Shown: positions 61,493-64,000 of the stretch, piece by piece
Layout: the number at the start of each line of letters is the position of its first letter
Numbering within the stretch: position 1 is the first letter of the stretch
Assembly (NCBI GenBank): GCA_963702305.1
Contig: CAVPBX010000006.1
Coordinates: 124,001 to 188,000, forward strand
Length of the DNA stretch: 64,000 nt
Direction of reading: 5' to 3'
Source of the DNA: PALSA-693 sp963702305
Lineage (GTDB): Bacteria > Actinomycetota > Acidimicrobiia > Acidimicrobiales > Palsa-688
Notes under the pieces: generated by a model
Told to the model about the DNA's origin: nothing
The model's database searches: none
The model's input: the letters and a program-made list of their open reading frames with translations, nothing else
Position numbers and translations under genes: made by a program

Positions 61493-61666
61493 TCAGGAAG
61501 GGGCCTCGGGAAGTTCGGGTAACACGAGGTCCCACCGGTCGAGGCAGTCCGCGCACCGGTAGCTCATGATGTCCCCCGCCTGGGGCGGATCGTCGTCCGG
61601 CCAGGTGGTGAGCAGGTGGGCCCGGCCCCCGCAGTCGATGCACGTGATGACGGTTTCCGGGATCAT
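61493..61666 (-). CDS. Small zinc-ribbon protein
   Basis: The 57 residues MIPETVITCIDCGGRAHLLTTWPDDDPPQAGDIMSYRCADCLDRWDLVLPELPEAPS have two CxxC pairs (CIDC, CADC) about 27 residues apart, a compact zinc ribbon. There is no DNA- or RNA-binding signature beyond that. It is divergent from rsmD, 18 bases away, and composition is back to host level, so it marks the right edge of the accessory island. I have no functional name for it. Confidence 0.75.
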   Translation of the reverse strand: MIPETVITCIDCGGRAHLLTTWPDDDPPQAGDIMSYRCADCLDRWDLVLPELPEAPS

Positions 61667-61671
61667 GCCGG

Positions 61672-61677
61672 TACCGT
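61672..61677 (+). promoter_or_regulatory. -10 box of the rsmD operon
   Basis: TACCGT, 7 bases before the GTG at 61685. Confidence 0.5.
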
Positions 61678-61684
61678 CTGGTCC

Positions 61685-62248
61685 GTGCGAGTCGTGGCCG
61701 GAACTGCTCGAGGCCGGCCGCTGCGGGCCCCGGCCGGGCGCGATACCCGGCCGACGAGCGACCGGGTGCGGGAGGCGATGTTCTCCATGCTCACCAGCAT
61801 GGACGCCATCGAGGGGATGGAGGTGCTCGATCTGTTCGCCGGCAGCGGGGCGCTGGGGATCGAAGCCCTGTCGCGCGGCGCGGCGCGGGTGACGTTCGTC
61901 GACCACGACCGGGCCGCGGTGGCGGCGGTGCGGGCCAACCTGGAGGTCGTCGGCGAGTCGGCAGGCAGCGCCGAGGTGGTGCTGGGTGACGCGGTGCGCT
62001 TCGCCGGCACGGCCGCCCAGGTGGACCTGACCCTGGCCGACCCGCCCTACCGGTTCGACGGTTGGGTCGGACTGCTCGACGCCTTGCAGCCGCGGACCGG
62101 GCTGCTCGTCGCCGAGACCGGTGCCGACTGGGAGCCCGGCCCCGGGTGGGAGACTGTGAAGGTGAAGCGCTACGGCGGTACCGTGGTGACGGTCGCGCAA
62201 CCGAACGCCCGACCGAAGTCGCTACTGCGTCAAGAAGGTGAGACTTGA
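61685..62248 (+). CDS. rsmD: 16S rRNA (guanine(966)-N(2))-methyltransferase
   Basis: RsmD methylates G966 of 16S rRNA in the 30S subunit. The 187 residues read VRVVAGTARGRPLRAPAGRDTRPTSDRVREAMFSML, then VLDLFAGSGALGIEALSRGAARVTFVDHD (SAM-binding motif I) and LTLADPPYRF, the DPPY catalytic motif. GTG 61685 is supported by the TACCGT box and by the homologous start. Its stop overlaps the coaD TTG (TTGA), so the pair is co-translated, as in most actinobacteria. Confidence 0.95.
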   Translation: MRVVAGTARGRPLRAPAGRDTRPTSDRVREAMFSMLTSMDAIEGMEVLDLFAGSGALGIEALSRGAARVTFVDHDRAAVAAVRANLEVVGESAGSAEVVLGDAVRFAGTAAQVDLTLADPPYRFDGWVGLLDALQPRTGLLVAETGADWEPGPGWETVKVKRYGGTVVTVAQPNARPKSLLRQEGET

Positions 62249-62730
62249 GGACCGCGCTGTTCCCGGGATCGTTCGATCCCTTCCATAACGGACACCTGGA
62301 GATCGTCGAGATCGCCTCGAAGTTGTTCGACCACGTGGTGGTGGCGCCGATGCGCAACACCCAGAAGGGCGAGCCGCTGTTCAACCTCGACGAGCGGACC
62401 CAGATGATCACCGACTCGGTCGCTCACCTGCCGAACGTGACCCTGGCGTCGTTCTCCGCGTTGGTGGTGGATCTGGCCCGGGAGGTCGGTGCCGACGTCG
62501 TCATCAAAGGGCTGCGGGTGGCGTCCGACGCCGAGGCCGAGCTGCAGATGGCCCAGATGAACCGGCGGGTGGCCGGGATCGAGACCTTGTTCATCCCGTG
62601 CTCCTCGGAGTACTCCTTCATCGCGTCCAAGTACGTGCGGGACTTCGCCAAGTTCGGCGGGGCCGACCGCATCGGCGCGACCGTGCCCGGGCCGGTCCTG
62701 GTCAAGCTCAAGGAGAAGTTCGTCCAATGA
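62245..62730 (+). CDS. coaD: Pantetheine-phosphate adenylyltransferase
   Basis: CoaD makes dephospho-CoA from 4'-phosphopantetheine and ATP. The 161 residues start LRTALFPGSFDPFHNGHLEIVEIASKLFDHVVVAP, with the nucleotidyltransferase HNGH motif, and continue MITDSVAHLPNVTLASFSALVVDLAREVGADVVIKGLRVASDAEAELQMAQMNRR and EYSFIASKYVRDFAKFGG (SSxxxR-like region). The start is TTG 62245 within the rsmD stop. Full length, no oddities. Confidence 0.96.
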   Translation: MRTALFPGSFDPFHNGHLEIVEIASKLFDHVVVAPMRNTQKGEPLFNLDERTQMITDSVAHLPNVTLASFSALVVDLAREVGADVVIKGLRVASDAEAELQMAQMNRRVAGIETLFIPCSSEYSFIASKYVRDFAKFGGADRIGATVPGPVLVKLKEKFVQ

Positions 62731-62764
62731 GCCGTCGACCGCGGGCCGGCCGCAAGGCCGCCCG

Positions 62765-63340
62765 ATGAGCCTCCTCGAGGGCAGTTCCTCCACGCCGGAC
62801 ACCGAGTCGCTGATCCGGCGGGTCATCGAGATCATCGAAGGCACCCGGGCGCTGCCGCTGTCGTCCTCCGTCAAGCTCGACAACAAGGAGGAGGTCCTCG
62901 AGCTGCTCGACGAGGCCACCCACCGGCTCCCGGAGGAGACCAGGCAAGCCCGATGGCTGCTCAAGGAACGGGAGGAGTACCTGGCCAAGATGCAGCGCGA
63001 AGGCGAGGACATCCTCTCCGCGGCCCGGTTGCAGGTGGAGCGAATGGTGCAGCGCACCGAGATCGTGCGCGAGGCCCAGGCCACCGCCCGCCGCCTCGTC
63101 GAGGAGGGCCAGGACGAGGCGCGCCGGCTGCGGCTGGAAGCCGAGGACTACTGCGACCAGAAGCTGGCCGCCTTCGAGGTGGTCCTGGACCGGACCATCA
63201 AGACCGTCGCGGCCGGCCGCGAGAAGCTGTCGATCACCCCGCAGCCGGTGTTGGACGGGCCCGACACCGGCATCGCCGGCATCGACCTGGACGACACCCT
63301 GAGCGGGGAGGACGCCTTCTTCGACCAGGACCGGTCCTAG
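62765..63340 (+). CDS. SepIVA/DivIVA-like coiled-coil protein
   Basis: The 191-residue protein is almost all coiled coil between about 45 and 145 (EEVLELLDEATHRLPEETRQARWLLKEREEYLAKMQREGEDILSAARLQVERMVQRTEIVREAQATARRLVEEGQDEARRLRLEAEDYCDQKLAAFEVVL). Position between coaD and the yceD gene is that of Rv2927c-type SepIVA, a DivIVA-like factor of mycobacterial septation and polar growth. The C-terminus (GIDLDDTLSGEDAFFDQD) is acidic. It has no transmembrane segment, so resemblance to F0 subunit b is only coiled-coil similarity. Confidence 0.82.
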   Translation: MSLLEGSSSTPDTESLIRRVIEIIEGTRALPLSSSVKLDNKEEVLELLDEATHRLPEETRQARWLLKEREEYLAKMQREGEDILSAARLQVERMVQRTEIVREAQATARRLVEEGQDEARRLRLEAEDYCDQKLAAFEVVLDRTIKTVAAGREKLSITPQPVLDGPDTGIAGIDLDDTLSGEDAFFDQDRS

Positions 63341-63397
63341 GTGGGCGAGGGTCGGTTCGGGCGCGTCCGGCCCCGGCGCGGCCGTGACTGGCGACTC

Positions 63398-63949
63398 GTG
63401 AGTGGCGACCCGTGGCTGGTACCGGTGCTGACGCTGCGCCGCCAGACGGGGGCCCGCCGGGAGGAGCACCGAGCCGGCCGGATCGGCCAGCTGTCGGTGG
63501 CGGGCAGCGTGGTGCCGGATTCGGCCGAGGCGACCGCGGACGCCATCCTGGACGCCGTCGACGGCGGCATCGAGGTGGCCGCCCGGATTCACGCTCCCTG
63601 GCAGGGCGAGTGCCGGCGCTGCCTGCGTCCCCTCGCCGGCGAGCTGCGGTGCGAGGTCCGCGAGCTGTACCGGCCCCGGACCGCCGACGAAGCCGTCGAC
63701 ACCGACGAGGACACCTACCCCCTCGCGGGTGATCAGCTCGACCTCCGCCCCCTGGTGCGCGACGCCCTCCTCCTGGAGTTGCCCCTCGCCCCCCTCTGCC
63801 ACGAAGGTTGCCTCGGCCTGTGCCCCACCTGCGGGGCGGACCGCAACGCCGGGCCGTGTGGGTGCGAGCCCGCCGCCGGCGACCCCCGGTGGAGCGTGCT
63901 CGACGCCCTGCGTTCATCCGAGGGCGAACCGGGCGCCGGCGGGGGGTAG
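63398..63949 (+). CDS. YceD/DUF177 family protein
   Basis: About 183 residues: DPWLVPVLTLRRQTGARREEH at the start, APWQGECRRCLRPLAGELRCEVRELY with the first cysteine pair, LRPLVRDALLLELPLAPLCHEGCLGLCPTCGADRNAGPCGC and a short tail. This is the DUF177 family that lies just upstream of rpmF and has been linked to 23S rRNA processing. The start is uncertain: GTG 63398 matches typical N-termini, whereas GTG 63341 directly after the previous stop would add 19 basic residues. rpmF is expected just beyond the window edge; 63950-64000 holds nothing I can call. Confidence 0.88.
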   Translation: MSGDPWLVPVLTLRRQTGARREEHRAGRIGQLSVAGSVVPDSAEATADAILDAVDGGIEVAARIHAPWQGECRRCLRPLAGELRCEVRELYRPRTADEAVDTDEDTYPLAGDQLDLRPLVRDALLLELPLAPLCHEGCLGLCPTCGADRNAGPCGCEPAAGDPRWSVLDALRSSEGEPGAGGG

Positions 63950-64000
63950 ACGGGGTCGGGGCGGCGGGGCGGCGGCCGGCCGGGGGAGGGCATCCCATCG

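Noticed and set aside
62765..63340. Coiled-coil protein considered as ATP synthase subunit b
   Set aside because: It has no membrane helix and sits between coaD and yceD, the SepIVA position. The similarity is only coiled coil.

Overview
The window is high-GC chromosomal DNA from an actinomycete-type bacterium. The gene content fits Actinomycetota: a mycobacterial-type fused 2-oxoglutarate decarboxylase (Kgd), a UvrD2-type helicase with an HRDC tail, paired GAF-ANTAR regulators, an F420/LLM-type oxidoreductase, a six-helix HAMP adenylate cyclase, and a SepIVA-like coiled coil next to coaD. I favour an uncultured Acidimicrobiia-like lineage, but that is inference; there is no rRNA in the window.

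Layout. 1-7.3 kb: a MarR/MFS divergent pair, D-Ala-D-Ala ligase (ddl), a YcaQ-type glycosylase, two GAF-ANTAR proteins and murF. 7.3-10.6 kb, minus strand: a YdjC/ChbG-type deacetylase coupled to a thiolase, an LLM oxidoreductase, and a small protein behind a LexA-like box. 10.8-14.7 kb, minus strand: a tight operon of alpha/beta hydrolase, RecB-like nuclease, PAP2 phosphatase, DsbA-like protein, a small protein ending in a clamp-binding-like peptide, and acylphosphatase. 14.7-28 kb: SnoaL-like, ASCH-like, DUF72, malQ, ATP-dependent DNA ligase, 2H phosphoesterase, SDR, PEP carboxylase, purple acid phosphatase, geranylgeranyl-reductase-like flavoprotein and a hydrolase. 28-34 kb: TetR plus a two-subunit biotin acyl-CoA carboxylase, then ettA. 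34-49 kb: kgd, adenylate cyclase, HAD protein, an NYN-S1 RNase with a histone-H1-like tail, xthA, thioesterase, J-domain protein, uvrD2, PH/SHOCT membrane protein, BtuF-like protein and alpha-methylacyl-CoA racemase. 49-58.8 kb: a RAM-domain protein, GTP-dependent PEP carboxykinase (both ppc and pckG are present), thiL-thiD, a GAF/MerR-like regulator, rpmB, a DAK-domain (FakA/YloV-like) protein and recG. 61.5-64 kb: rsmD-coaD-sepIVA-like-yceD, the usual actinobacterial order leading to rpmF-rnc.

Between recG and rsmD (58.8-61.4 kb) lies a compositionally different accessory island (60-base lines counted by eye are 55-65% GC, against about 72% in recG). It carries a winged-helix/zinc protein with a palindromic operator, a TIR-domain protein with an intact candidate catalytic glutamate, and a GNAT acetyltransferase hidden by a frameshift. 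It is the best candidate for an undescribed, possibly defence-related, system.

Three properties run through the window. First, about twenty host genes have a TANNNT box 6-10 bases before the start codon and no Shine-Dalgarno, which indicates leaderless transcription. Second, at least eleven single-base frameshifts, mostly in short G/C runs and hitting conserved genes (five in kgd), point to sequence errors rather than decay. Third, there are many short tandem repeats (13-24 bp) at gene ends, and a pair of colinear 77-nt palindromic elements whose stems show two compensatory base-pair changes.
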